64,000 nt of DNA, taken from an uncultured Candidatus Saccharibacteria bacterium. Its GTDB lineage: Bacteria; Patescibacteriota; Saccharimonadia; Saccharimonadales; Saccharimonadaceae. The notes under the pieces are model-generated. The model did no database searches. It was not told the origin of the DNA and saw nothing but the letters and a program-made list of their open reading frames with translations. Positions 29,285-40,817 of the stretch are shown one piece after another (within the stretch, counting starts at the first letter, position 1; each line of letters begins with the position of its first letter). The stretch covers positions 1 through 64,000 of the forward strand of contig CALGXX010000018.1 in assembly GCA_937935245.1 (NCBI GenBank). The letters are read 5' to 3'. The translations under genes were made by a program, and so were the position numbers.

Positions 29285-29761
29285 TTATAAGTTTGGAATT
29301 GTTAGGTTTCGTTTGGCGAGTTCTTCTTTGATTCGTTTGGTCAATTTGCGCGCTTTTGTTGCCTGAATGCTATCTGCGCCATATCTGTTTTCAATATCTT
29401 CCAGTCGTTGGTCTATGGTTATCGGCTTGCCGTCTGGGCTAGTTGTCATGTCTGCCAAGTTTAAGATAAGCAATTCGTCCGTCCAATCGTCCACGTCAGG
29501 ATCTCCGTGATTAAATACAGAATTAGCCCAATTGAAGCCAGATAGTTTTAATATTCTGCCGCCTTCATGTTCGTGATCTGTCTGATTTTCAACAAAAGCG
29601 TAGGCAAAGTCGTGTGTCAGTCCCATTAAAAATAAGCCGCGCGCCACGTCTTCTTCTATGTTGAAGACTTCGCGAGCCAGATTGTAAGATTTATACGCCA
29701 CTCCGCGCATATGAAATAATCGCGAGTCTGACAATCCAATGAATTTTGGGCTATTTTTCAT
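29285..29761 (-). CDS. HD-domain family protein
   Basis: 158 residues with the HD pattern: LFHMRGVAYKSY (first His), LMGLTHDFAYAF (HD pair near residue 51), HEHEGGRIL and VFNHGDP (further His), and LNLADMTTSPDGK (last Asp). These metal-dependent phosphohydrolases act on nucleotides or related phosphates; the substrate is unknown. The start overlaps the stop of the ThrE-like gene by four bases (ATGA), so the two are co-translated. Confidence 0.7.
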   Translation of the reverse strand: MKNSPKFIGLSDSRLFHMRGVAYKSYNLAREVFNIEEDVARGLFLMGLTHDFAYAFVENQTDHEHEGGRILKLSGFNWANSVFNHGDPDVDDWTDELLILNLADMTTSPDGKPITIDQRLEDIENRYGADSIQATKARKLTKRIKEELAKRNLTIPNL

Positions 29762-31149
29762 GACACTTGCGTGTTTCGACGGAATAAATTGATGAATTGC
29801 CGGCGAATTGGGCGGCCGACGATGTTGCCGAATGATGCGCCAATTGCTACTGCTACGCCGATGAGGATTGCTCGCGCTAAGATAGCCAAGGCTGGCAGGA
29901 AGTTTGTGCTATTTGGTGGATATAGGACGACACCCATTAATCCATTGTAAAGCGATAATCCTGGGACTAGCGGTACGATTCCTGCTGCAATAATCGCCAG
30001 GGAAGGGAATTTCCATAATCTGGAAGTCAGGACTGCGACCAGCCCAATTACCGCCGCCGCAATGCCGCTCGCTGTTACGATATCAAAGCCAAAACTCATG
30101 GCTAATCTTGAAATCCACCAGCCGAAAATTGCGATTAATCCAGAGATAACCATTCCCAAAAATCGAGAATGATTCCTCAGAACGAACGCCGCCGCGATAA
30201 TTCCAGCGCCCAAATATTGCGTGTGTCCGTCCGCCAATGTCAATCGATCTGGTGTTGCCGGAAAAGTAATACCAAATTTTGTCGCAATGTACAGTCCGAC
30301 CATCACGCCAGCAATTACGCCGCCCGTCGCCATTACGACTTTTAACAATCTGGCGTTGGCGGTCATGTAATATTCGTCGATTGCGTCCTGGAATGCACCG
30401 ACAAACATTAGCCCCGCGACTAATAAGACAATTCCGCTGATAACCAATAATGTTGTATTGATGCTCAGCCCTAAATAATTACTGCACCATGCTGTTCCTG
30501 CTGCTACTAAGGTAACAAAAATCGCTACAAGAGCTTGTGAGTAGAATAGTGGCATGCCGACGCGCCCCAGCCACCTCAGTAGTCCAGTCGCCAGGAATCC
30601 GAGCAGAAACGCGATTGACGCCATGAGTAAACTGCCGCCGTACAGAATGACGGAACCCGCGCTCACTAATCCGCCCGCCGCGTAAACGACTAGTCGGGAA
30701 TGTTCGGTGGGTTTTTTGAGTATTTGTTGCAATCGCTCTTCGGCTTCTTCCAGGGAAAGCTGTTTGCGACGAATGTCGAGGGCTAATAATTGCAATGCTT
30801 GAATCAATTGATAATTAGGGTCGTCAGGAACGATAACTCGCGCCATCGTCAAAGGTTCGTGGCTAACTCCGCGGTCTTGAGAAATTGTCACCAAAGTGTA
30901 ACTCACGTCCACATGAACAGGTCTGCGGCAATACGTCCGCGTGATTCCTTGCGCCATACGAACCACATCGCGCGCCACTACGCCCATGCTCAGGAGCTGC
31001 TCGGCAATCGTCATAGCCAGGCGCAAAGCTCGCATATTCGGTGTCAAACTTTCGTCGATTTTCTCCAGATGATGCTCTGGCTCAAAGCTATAAAGATTAG
31101 CAACTCGGGCTAGCGATTGCTCAATGAATTTTGGTACTTTTTTCTTCAC
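29758..31149 (-). CDS. ThrE-family threonine/serine exporter-like protein
   Basis: 463 residues, a complete fusion of the two halves of this family: an N-terminal soluble region (SLARVANLYSFEPEHHLEKI... RRPVHVDVSYTLVTIS) typical of DUF1212, followed by about ten hydrophobic segments ending in AILIGVAVAIGASFGNIVG. Homologues export threonine and serine; the substrate here is unproven. The GTG start at 31149 stands seven bases after TACACT without a ribosome site, so a leaderless mRNA is likely. Confidence 0.75.
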   Translation of the reverse strand: MKKKVPKFIEQSLARVANLYSFEPEHHLEKIDESLTPNMRALRLAMTIAEQLLSMGVVARDVVRMAQGITRTYCRRPVHVDVSYTLVTISQDRGVSHEPLTMARVIVPDDPNYQLIQALQLLALDIRRKQLSLEEAEERLQQILKKPTEHSRLVVYAAGGLVSAGSVILYGGSLLMASIAFLLGFLATGLLRWLGRVGMPLFYSQALVAIFVTLVAAGTAWCSNYLGLSINTTLLVISGIVLLVAGLMFVGAFQDAIDEYYMTANARLLKVVMATGGVIAGVMVGLYIATKFGITFPATPDRLTLADGHTQYLGAGIIAAAFVLRNHSRFLGMVISGLIAIFGWWISRLAMSFGFDIVTASGIAAAVIGLVAVLTSRLWKFPSLAIIAAGIVPLVPGLSLYNGLMGVVLYPPNSTNFLPALAILARAILIGVAVAIGASFGNIVGRPIRRQFINLFRRNTQVS

Positions 31150-31170
31150 AATATCTAGTGTAACAAATTT

Positions 31171-31282
31171 TATGCCAATAGAAATAGCCCGCCAAGGCTC
31201 AAGCCGAGGCCTAAGCCTCAGCGAGCTATTTCTCTTGACGGGCGTTAAGCCCTTTGATCGAACGACTCTAAACGTCGTTCAT
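31171..31282 (-). terminator. Hairpin-rich 3' region and terminator of the orphan at 31283
   Basis: Read minus-strand after the stop: GAACGAC-GTTTAGA-GTCGTTC, GGGC-TTAAC-GCCC, then a large stem between AGAAATAGCTCGC and GCGGGCTATTTCT enclosing TGAGGC-TTAG-GCCTCG-type pairs, followed by ATTGG. It most likely ends transcription or protects the 3' end; the U-run is weak. Confidence 0.5.
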
Positions 31283-31762
31283 TCAGCAACCTGAAGTATC
31301 ACCTGAAGTGTGCTGAACTCGGTTGGAGTTGGCAATCTTTAGTGACTCTTCAGTGGCGCGCTGCGCATCGGAGAGCATTTTCCAGTAACGCTCCGCGAGC
31401 GCTTTAGCTTCCTCAAGTTTGCGCTCGGACTCAAGAAGCGCATTGTCAAGTTCGCTGTTCTTGCGCTCAGACTCGTCAAGCTCTTTCTGAAGGTTGGCAT
31501 ATTTTTTGCTGTTCCTGATGGCCCTTTCGTTGAGAAAGAGCGCGCACGCGATAATCGCGATAATAGCCATGTAAATGACGGCAGCTAGAGACTTTGACGA
31601 AACTAGCTCTAGCGACGGTAGCGACTCCTCTCCTAAGATGTAGGAGACGAGGGCAACGGTCGCCAGTAGGAGCAGCAATATGACAAGACAGCACGAGTAG
31701 ATCTTCCTGATCGACTCATGCGTCTTAATGTCGTTAGCGGCTTGATTTGCTGAAGTGCTCAT
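31283..31762 (-). CDS. Orphan membrane protein with coiled coil
   Basis: 159 residues from ATG 31762, chosen because AAGGAGGGGTAC precedes it. Two membrane helices (CLVILLLLLATVALVSYI and AAVIYMAIIAIIACALFL) are followed by a long charged helix (QKELDESERKNSELDNALL) that is probably a coiled coil facing the cytoplasm. The plan is that of the gene at 4356..4772, although sequence similarity is low. Both have almost the same promoter and leader. GC-rich codon use differs from housekeeping genes here. Function unknown. Confidence 0.7.
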   Translation of the reverse strand: MSTSANQAANDIKTHESIRKIYSCCLVILLLLLATVALVSYILGEESLPSLELVSSKSLAAVIYMAIIAIIACALFLNERAIRNSKKYANLQKELDESERKNSELDNALLESERKLEEAKALAERYWKMLSDAQRATEESLKIANSNRVQHTSGDTSGC

Positions 31763-31789
31763 GTACCCCTCCTTAAGGGTGCAGAGTTT

Positions 31790-31876
31790 TACGTCTAAGG
31801 GCAACTCTTGCCCTAAAGACGTGCTCTAGGCAAGAGCTGATATTATTTATATCACACATGAGTAAAAAAGTCAATA
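31790..31876 (-). promoter_or_regulatory. Promoter and switch-like 5' leader (copy 2)
   Basis: Minus strand: TTGACT (31874-31869), 17 bp, TATAAA (31851-31846), start near 31839. Stem A (31805-31836) and stem B (31791-31822) overlap and exclude each other. Compared with copy 1 at 4800..4887, both stems are kept: one G-C pair in stem A becomes G-U. The leader ends before AAGGAGG, so control at translation or RNA stability is more likely than termination (no U-run). Confidence 0.75.
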
Positions 31877-31886
31877 TAATAAAAAC

Positions 31887-31902
31887 AGCCCCAGTTGGGA
31901 CT
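31887..31902 (-). terminator. Terminator of the orphan at 32043
   Basis: Minus strand AGTCCC-AACT-GGGGCT followed by GTTTTTATT. It lies 140 bases after the stop of the 32043..32690 gene, behind a very long hairpin. Confidence 0.75.
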
Positions 31903-31915
31903 TAATAATTTCAGG

Positions 31916-31998
31916 GAATAGTGACAAGCAGATGAAGATGTACTAAGACGCGTCAGAAGATGACGCTTTAGCTCATCTTCATCTGCTTATCACTATTC
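31916..31998. repeat. 83-nt near-perfect long hairpin
   Basis: Arms 31916-31940 and 31974-31998 are complementary over 25 positions with one G-U or C-A difference depending on strand. Inside, CTAA...TTAG and GCGTCA-GAAGA-TGACGC continue the stem, giving roughly 35 pairs. On the minus strand it is in the 3' untranslated part of the 32043 gene, before its terminator. Confidence 0.8.
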
Positions 31999-32042
31999 AG
32001 GTCCAGATAACTTACCGCAAGAAGCAGTAAGAGATCAGGAGA

Positions 32043-32690
32043 TCAGAGTTCTGCTCGTGGCGGGATTGCCGCCACAAACCACGAATTGTCATCTCCAGAC
32101 ACAGTGTAGGCTTGGCCTACAGGAGCACCATCCTTGTATGTCTGGATGGTAACTGTTGTTCGCCATCCCTTGTTACGCTCGACTTTCGTCACTTCGTGAA
32201 TGACGTCGTCCACACCAGAAAATGGGATGAACTCTCCTTCTCGGAGATCCTTCAATCGGCGCCTATCGTCGTATGTCATAGCAATGATAATCGCCTTGTC
32301 ATCGCACTCTTCATAGCTGAAGAACTTATTGGAGTTATCAGACTTCACTGTAAGGATGTTCTCCTTCATAAGGCTGTTACACCTTAATTTAGCGGTAAAG
32401 CCATTGACCTTCAGCGTGAAGCTGCCGATGTTTAGCGTGAACACAGTCCCGTTGTCGGTCCTTTCGGACTTAGGGGCCTCGCCTTTAAGCGCGACGTCAG
32501 GGATAAGAATTATCTTAGAGACTGAAGTCTCGAAGTGGAATTCACTCCCTACTTTCCTGTATTCAGGAGAAGCCGACTCCGAGCAGCAAACCCTGGTAAT
32601 GCCATCCTCGGACTGCGTAATGGTAGTGCCCCCAGCGTGGATGGTGATACCCTTGCAGACGATGTAGTGCAGGGTGTAATGAAGTGCCAT
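32043..32690 (-). CDS. Orphan soluble protein, 215 residues
   Basis: No recognised domain. It lacks membrane helices and a signal peptide and is predicted mostly beta (GGTTITQSEDGITRVCC, TVFTLNIGSFTLKVNG, WRTTVTIQTYKDGAPVG). GAAAGG lies nine bases ahead of ATG 32690. It is a single-gene unit with its own promoter of the TTGACT-17-TATAAA type, a leader of about 240 nt full of hairpins, and a hairpin-rich 3' end. Codon use is GC-rich as in the other orphans of this set. Confidence 0.6.
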   Translation of the reverse strand: MALHYTLHYIVCKGITIHAGGTTITQSEDGITRVCCSESASPEYRKVGSEFHFETSVSKIILIPDVALKGEAPKSERTDNGTVFTLNIGSFTLKVNGFTAKLRCNSLMKENILTVKSDNSNKFFSYEECDDKAIIIAMTYDDRRRLKDLREGEFIPFSGVDDVIHEVTKVERNKGWRTTVTIQTYKDGAPVGQAYTVSGDDNSWFVAAIPPRAEL

Positions 32691-32961
32691 TTTTCTGACC
32701 TTTCTCTATCTCGCGGCGAACGGTTCGCCATCTTTGCTTTTTGGCAAATAATCATGCGTGCATATGATCAAGCATGAAACGAGATTTCAATTGTCAATTA
32801 CATATTCTCTCAACAACTAAAACCTCGCTTCATGCTTAAGTTTCGTCTTATAATCTTATAATCTTACATCTGCTTGTCAAGGTTCGCTTTCGGACAAGGA
32901 TTTACTCGACTTGTCAATGAAAGCCAATGTTATTTATATCACGCGATAATATTTAAGTCAA
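32691..32961 (-). promoter_or_regulatory. Promoter and long structured leader of the orphan at 32043
   Basis: Minus strand: TTGACT (32961-32956), 17 bp, TATAAA (32938-32933). The leader contains GACAAG, CTTGTC and GACAAG again in a row, so the middle copy can pair with either side; then AAGCATGAAGCGAG pairing with CTCGTTTCATGCTT across 35 bases; then GGCGAA-CCG-TTCGCC right before the ribosome site. The -35 box touches the end of glgB. Confidence 0.65.
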
Positions 32962-32963
32962 GT

Positions 32964-36176
<3,213 letters not shown>

Positions 36177-36180
36177 ACTA

Positions 36181-36209
36181 TTTACAACTGATTGGAAAAT
36201 CGTTATAAT
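36181..36209 (+). promoter_or_regulatory. tuf promoter
   Basis: TTTACA (36181-36186), 17 bp, TATAAT (36204-36209). The leader of about 75 nt contains a possible ten-codon frame MDCTRVKNNN (36239-36271) whose meaning is unclear. Confidence 0.75.
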
Positions 36210-36290
36210 TAAACTCATACGCCGTGAGGTCTTTTTTATGGACTGTACCCGCGTGAAAAATAATAATTAAATTAAGGAGAACTTCTACAA

Positions 36291-37475
36291 ATGGCAGATG
36301 CATTTGACCGAAGCAAACCGCACGTTAACGTTGGTACAATGGGCCACGTTGACCACGGTAAGACTACGCTGACTGCTGCGATTACTGCAGTGTTGGCAAA
36401 GCGCCTACCAAGCGCAGTTAACAAACCTGTTGCGTACGACCAGATCGACAACGCACCAGAAGAGAAGCAACGTGGTATTACTATCGCGTCTTCACACCAA
36501 GAGTATGAATCAAAGAATCGTCACTATGCACACGTTGACATGCCAGGACACGCTGACTACGTCAAGAACATGATCACCGGTGCTGCTCAGGTTGACGGTG
36601 CGGTATTGGTTATCGCTGCAACTGACGGCCCAATGCCTCAGACTCGTGAGCACGTTTTGCTTGCAAAGCAGGTTGGTGTGCCAAAGATTGTTGTCTTCTT
36701 GAACAAGATGGACATGGCTGACGAAGAAATGGTTGAGCTGATCGAAGAAGAAGTTCGCGAACTTCTTGAAAAGAACGGCTTCGACAAAGACGCTCCAATC
36801 ATCAAGGGTTCTGCTCTTAAGGCTCTTGAAGGTGAAGAGAAATATGAAGACGCTATTATGGAATTGGTTGACGCAATGGACAGCTACATTCCAGAGCCAG
36901 CACGTGACATGGACAAACCATTCATTATGCCAATTGAGGACGTCTTCTCAATTAAGGGTCGTGGTACAGTAGCAACTGGTCGTATCGAGCAAGGTGTTGT
37001 TAAATTGAACGACGAAGTTGAGATCGTTGGTTTGAAGCCAACTCAGAAGTCAGTTGTAACTGGTATTGAGGCCTTCAAGAAATCTCTTGACCAAGGTCAA
37101 GCAGGTGACAACGCAGGTGTCTTGCTACGTGGTATTGAGCGCAGCGACATTGAGCGCGGTCAAGTTTTGGCAAAGCCAGGCACAATTACTCCACATACTG
37201 AGTTTGAAGCTGAAGTTTACATCTTGAAGAAGGAAGAAGGCGGTCGCCACACTCCATTCTCAAAGGGCTACAAGCCACAGTTCTACTTCCGCACAACTGA
37301 CGTTACTGGTGAAGTTGAATTGCCAGCTGACAAAGAAATGGTCATGCCAGGCGACACTGTAACCTTCAAGGTTAAGTTGCTTGCACCAATCGCTATGGAG
37401 CAAGGTTTGAACTTTGCTATCCGCGAAGGTGGTCGTACAGTTGGTGCTGGTGTTGTTACAAAGATTAACAAATAA
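36291..37475 (+). CDS. tuf: Elongation factor Tu
   Basis: 394 residues. G1 [14 protein letters not shown] (19-32 region), [12 protein letters not shown] with switch [12 protein letters not shown] as G4 and GSALKALEG as G5. [13 protein letters not shown] replaces the usual GITINTSHVEYET in switch I, a mild divergence. It delivers aminoacyl-tRNA to the ribosome. AAGGAG lies upstream; the gene stands alone between its promoter and a strong terminator, apart from fusA. Confidence 0.97.
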   Translation: MADAFDRSKPHVNVGTMGHVDHGKTTLTAAITAVLAKRLPSAVNKPVAYDQIDNAPEEKQRGITIASSHQEYESKNRHYAHVDMPGHADYVKNMITGAAQVDGAVLVIAATDGPMPQTREHVLLAKQVGVPKIVVFLNKMDMADEEMVELIEEEVRELLEKNGFDKDAPIIKGSALKALEGEEKYEDAIMELVDAMDSYIPEPARDMDKPFIMPIEDVFSIKGRGTVATGRIEQGVVKLNDEVEIVGLKPTQKSVVTGIEAFKKSLDQGQAGDNAGVLLRGIERSDIERGQVLAKPGTITPHTEFEAEVYILKKEEGGRHTPFSKGYKPQFYFRTTDVTGEVELPADKEMVMPGDTVTFKVKLLAPIAMEQGLNFAIREGGRTVGAGVVTKINK

Positions 37476-37497
37476 TCTTGATAACACAAGCCTAATT

Positions 37498-37525
37498 AAA
37501 TCCCCCGAATTTTCGGGGGATTTTT
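37498..37525 (+). terminator. tuf terminator
   Basis: AAATCCCCCGAA, TTTT loop, CGGGGGATTTTTG. Confidence 0.92.
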
Positions 37526-37546
37526 GATTGCTATGGAACTATATAT

Positions 37547-38272
37547 CTAATTAAGGAATCTTGTATCAAAACATTCTTCAGAAGTACCAAGCTTATATTG
37601 AGGATAGTACGGTCCGTCATTATCTTTCTCGTTGACAGATGTAGTCTTTGTGATTTTCATGCCCACCTTTTTACCATCTATCGTGGCCATAAATTGAGGA
37701 AGGCAGAGATATTGCTCATTTTCACCGCGCGGAAAAGATACAGGCTTAGTGAATTGCCCTACACTACTTTTCTTCTCTCGGCATTCGGCTACATTCTTTG
37801 AGATTTCGGTTGGAACATAATCTTCGTATTGTATTGCTAGCGAGTCTGTTTTGCTCATTAGATCCGAAGCTTCAGGAATTCTTTTTCTTTGAGTTTGTTC
37901 GGTGAAGTCTATATTATCGAATTTAAGCCGAACCATATCATCTCCATCGCAAAAATATACCGAACAGTCTGCTATTTGAGAGGTGTCGTAATTACTTTCT
38001 ATGCAATAAGCTGTAAACCCTTCTTGAACGCCATTTTTTGAATAGTAAACTGAGTTCTTTCCTATATCAATTCCTTTTTCAGAGTCATTATTTTTTGGCT
38101 GAGATGTAGCAGTTTCAGAGCTGCTGTATGGAGCTGAACTTGAGCTTCCAGTATCAACTCCTTTTTCGCCTGCACATCCAGCTAAGAAGCATGACGGCAG
38201 TAAAGCGAACACTGCAAGCGCTCGATATACTTTGTCGCGTGGCACTTTTTCTGCAAACATTCTTTTTTCCAT
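37547..38272 (-). CDS. Predicted lipoprotein, unknown function
   Basis: 241 residues. A hydrophobic N-terminal stretch (YRALAVFALLPSCFLAGC) ends in the lipobox LAGC, with Cys 33 as the likely lipid-modified residue, followed by a Ser-rich linker. The mature part has several Cys (YCIES, DCSVYFCDGDD, ECREKK, YLCLPQF, ECFDTRF) that may form disulfides outside the membrane. GGGAGG precedes the ATG and TATAAT lies about 50 bases upstream. No family recognised. Confidence 0.75.
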   Translation of the reverse strand: MEKRMFAEKVPRDKVYRALAVFALLPSCFLAGCAGEKGVDTGSSSSAPYSSSETATSQPKNNDSEKGIDIGKNSVYYSKNGVQEGFTAYCIESNYDTSQIADCSVYFCDGDDMVRLKFDNIDFTEQTQRKRIPEASDLMSKTDSLAIQYEDYVPTEISKNVAECREKKSSVGQFTKPVSFPRGENEQYLCLPQFMATIDGKKVGMKITKTTSVNEKDNDGPYYPQYKLGTSEECFDTRFLN

Positions 38273-38417
38273 ATATCCTCCCGTTGATAATATGTAAAAG
38301 TTAATAAATTGACAATATTATACATATTTTTTGCCGTAAAGTAAAATTAATTGACAAAGCGGTAATGTTTATGGCAGAATAAAGACATCTAATATAAAAC
38401 AGAAAAAGGAGATTTTG

Positions 38418-39359
38418 GTGAATAAACAGAAATTGCTAATTGTTGGCGGAGGCGGAATGGTCGGTGCGACGGCGGCTTATGCGTGTGCGTTGCGTAGTGT
38501 TATTGAAGAAATTGTGCTGATTGACCGTAACGAGGATTTGGCTTGGGGTCAGGCGGCTGACATTAATGACGCGATGGGAATTGACAGAAATGTCGTGGTT
38601 CATACGGGAAATTATTCTGATATCAATGACGATGACATCGTTGTGATTACCGCGGGTGCACCACAACTTCCTGGTCAGACTCGACTGGAGCTGATTGACG
38701 TTAACGCAAAAATTATGCGTGATATTGTGAAAAATATTATGGCGAATGGCGCGAAGCCGTATTTGGTAATTGTCAGTAATCCGGTTGATGTTCTGACTTA
38801 CGTGGCACTTAAGGAATCTGGTTTGCCGAAAAATCGCGTGTTTGGGACAGGTACGACGCTTGATACTTCGCGGATGAAGTCGTATTTGGCGGACGCATTC
38901 AATGTCGACAGTAAAGCGGTTGACGCTTATATTCTGGGCGAGCATGGCGATTCATCGTTTTCGACAATTGAGACGGCGCAAATTGGTGAAGTGCCAATTA
39001 AGGAATATCCTGGATTTACAGAGGAAATGATTGACGGAATTGAGCAGAAGGTTCGCGACCGAGCATATCGGGTGATTGAAACAAAGAAATCGACATATTT
39101 TGCGATTGGGTTTGTTGTGTCTAAAATTGTTTCGGCGCTCCGAAAATCGACGCATACGGTTTATCCTGTTTGCTCTTTGGCTGAAGGTGAATATGGCTTG
39201 AATAATGTTGTGCTTGGATTGCCATCAACAATCAGTAGCGACGGCGTGAAGATTTTGGCGGGCTATCCACTTACCAAGCGAGAAAAAGAATCGCTGAATA
39301 AATCCGCTGGAATTATTGCGGAAATGATTTCCCATCTTGATAAAGCAGAAAATTGCTGA
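38418..39359 (+). CDS. ldh: L-lactate dehydrogenase
   Basis: 313 residues from GTG 38418 (AAAAGGAG at proper spacing; the TTG one codon before is less likely). Rossmann motif VGGGGMVGATAAY, GAPQLPGQTRLELI with Gln at the position that favours pyruvate over oxaloacetate, VSNPVDVLTYV, and the active-site YILGEHGDSSF. It reduces pyruvate to lactate and regenerates NAD, fitting a fermenting host-dependent cell. A malate dehydrogenase reading is disfavoured by the Gln. Confidence 0.9.
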   Translation: MNKQKLLIVGGGGMVGATAAYACALRSVIEEIVLIDRNEDLAWGQAADINDAMGIDRNVVVHTGNYSDINDDDIVVITAGAPQLPGQTRLELIDVNAKIMRDIVKNIMANGAKPYLVIVSNPVDVLTYVALKESGLPKNRVFGTGTTLDTSRMKSYLADAFNVDSKAVDAYILGEHGDSSFSTIETAQIGEVPIKEYPGFTEEMIDGIEQKVRDRAYRVIETKKSTYFAIGFVVSKIVSALRKSTHTVYPVCSLAEGEYGLNNVVLGLPSTISSDGVKILAGYPLTKREKESLNKSAGIIAEMISHLDKAENC

Positions 39360-39455
39360 TATAATCGCATAGTTAATAATAATTTATCTCGAGAACTCGA
39401 TTGACTATAAATAGGACAATTAGAGGTTACGAGATTGCACATAAGAGGAGGAGCT

Positions 39456-39773
39456 ATGGCTCAAGATACAGGAATTAAAATCCGTATTCGTCTGAAGGCT
39501 TATGACCACAAAGTCATTGACCAATCGGCAAAACAAATTATCGACACCGCAATTCGCACAGGCGCTAACGTGGCTGGTCCAGTGCCTTTGCCAACTCGAC
39601 GCAGCACTTACACCGTCGTAAAGAGTCCGCACGTTTACAAAACTGGTGGTGAATCTTACGAGCGCCGCGTTCATAAGCGTCTGATTGACATTACGAATGC
39701 TACACCAAAGACGATTGATAGCTTGCAGAACTTGAATTTGCCAGCTGGCGTTGACGCTGAAATTCGTATGTAA
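39456..39773 (+). CDS. rpsJ: Ribosomal protein S10
   Basis: 105 residues from ATG 39456 with AGGAGGAG upstream. [20 protein letters not shown] and [19 protein letters not shown] are diagnostic. S10 is part of the 30S head and of antitermination complexes. In most bacteria it is the first gene of the S10 operon, but here it has its own terminator and is separated from rplC by about one kilobase with two orphan genes. Confidence 0.96.
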   Translation: MAQDTGIKIRIRLKAYDHKVIDQSAKQIIDTAIRTGANVAGPVPLPTRRSTYTVVKSPHVYKTGGESYERRVHKRLIDITNATPKTIDSLQNLNLPAGVDAEIRM

Positions 39774-39787
39774 TTTAACGATATATA

Positions 39788-39820
39788 AAATTTCCGCCTC
39801 TTGAATGGGGCGGATTTTTT
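39788..39820 (+). terminator. rpsJ terminator
   Basis: AATTTCCGCCTC, six-base loop, GGGGCGGATTTTTT. It separates rpsJ from the rest of the ribosomal cluster; TATAAT for the next gene follows directly. Confidence 0.85.
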
Positions 39821-39842
39821 ATGCTATAATTCCATTTAGCTT

Positions 39843-40175
39843 ATGACAAAACAAAAAACTCGTACTTATGCTCGCAATCGCTCGAAGTCTAGCGAGCTGT
39901 TTAGCCGCAAAGGGCGCGAACGTATTTATGATAACGATGGCTCATTTTTCTTAAAATTGGTGGTTTTTGTGATATTAAGTGCGCTGTGGCTTCGTCTAAA
40001 AAATCCAGTTGAAGTTGGCGGTTTGGTCGTCCAAGCCATTCCTGTCGGGCTATTTATTGCGTTGCTGCTGGTATTAAAGATTGAGAAGTATCAATTCAAC
40101 CGGAAAATTTGGTATGTCACGATAATTTTTATGGCAATTTTGACTTCGTTTACGCCGGTTGGCGTGATGATTTAA
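39843..40175 (+). CDS. Small membrane protein, 110 residues
   Basis: A basic N-terminus (KQKTRTYARNRSKSSELF) is followed by three hydrophobic segments (LKLVVFVILSALWL, VVQAIPVGLFIALLLVL, WYVTIIFMAILTSFTPVGV). TATAAT stands 12 bases before the ATG, giving a very short leader. It lies between rpsJ and the rplC operon. No family recognised; the basic start could contact ribosome or nucleic acid. Confidence 0.65.
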   Translation: MTKQKTRTYARNRSKSSELFSRKGRERIYDNDGSFFLKLVVFVILSALWLRLKNPVEVGGLVVQAIPVGLFIALLLVLKIEKYQFNRKIWYVTIIFMAILTSFTPVGVMI

Positions 40176-40253
40176 TCGCTATGGATTCGTTATAAAATAA
40201 TACCGCCCAATTAGGACGATATTATTTGCTTGAAGTTGTTAGCTCTTAAGCTT

Positions 40254-40553
40254 CTAGAATGAACGACCGCCGCCTAATTTGCTAATAGCGTATCCAGAGT
40301 CTTGAATAATATCAATTAGCGCCTCGGCTCGTGTAGCTGCGTCTGGGATATTTTTAGCTGCCTCGTAAGCTAAGCGGAACATCTTACTGCTGTTGGTTAT
40401 TCTTGCGGCTGACATATATATACGAATTTTTCGTTCTCCATCAACGCCTTCCATTCTGTCTATATTTGGTGCTAGAGCATTAATAGCCTCATCTCTGATA
40501 GTGCGTAAATTATTCAATTCTTCGTTAGTATTTTCGATTTGAGAATCGTTCAT
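40254..40553 (-). CDS. Hypothetical helical protein, 99 residues
   Basis: A soluble, largely alpha-helical and acidic protein (ENTNEELNNLRTIRDEAI ... AALIDIIQDSGYAISKL in outline). AGGGGGC precedes the ATG and CTATAATCAT lies about 45 bases upstream, so it is a separate minus-strand unit placed inside the ribosomal region. No family recognised. Confidence 0.6.
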   Translation of the reverse strand: MNDSQIENTNEELNNLRTIRDEAINALAPNIDRMEGVDGERKIRIYMSAARITNSSKMFRLAYEAAKNIPDAATRAEALIDIIQDSGYAISKLGGGRSF

Positions 40554-40640
40554 GATTGCCCCCTAATTAATAAAATTTCTTTTCGAATATGATTATAGCA
40601 TATGCGGAATTGTAGATAAAACAGAACATGTGGCCATGGG

Positions 40641-40670
40641 TTGACTTTTTAGGCTCAATTGTGCTACAAT
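40641..40670 (+). promoter_or_regulatory. Main S10-spc cluster promoter
   Basis: TTGACT (40641-40646), 18 bp, TACAAT (40665-40670) with TGTGC before the -10 box. It is strikingly like the orphan promoter at 21615. The leader of about 140 nt contains a palindrome ATTACGCGTAAT and could be an autoregulatory r-protein leader, which I cannot confirm. Confidence 0.7.
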
Positions 40671-40817
40671 TTACGAGTAATTTCTATTACGCGTAATATC
40701 AACTGTTCTCCTTGGTGAATGAGCAGGTCTGGTTATGGGCGGATGTTTACATTTAACGTTCTCCCAGAATCCAGAAACCACACGTCATCAGGAGTATTTA
40801 AGTGGGAGTGAGGAAAA

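Noticed and set aside
36239..36271. Ten-codon frame MDCTRVKNNN before tuf as a leader peptide
   Set aside because: No enrichment for a meaningful amino acid and no terminator hairpin between it and tuf.
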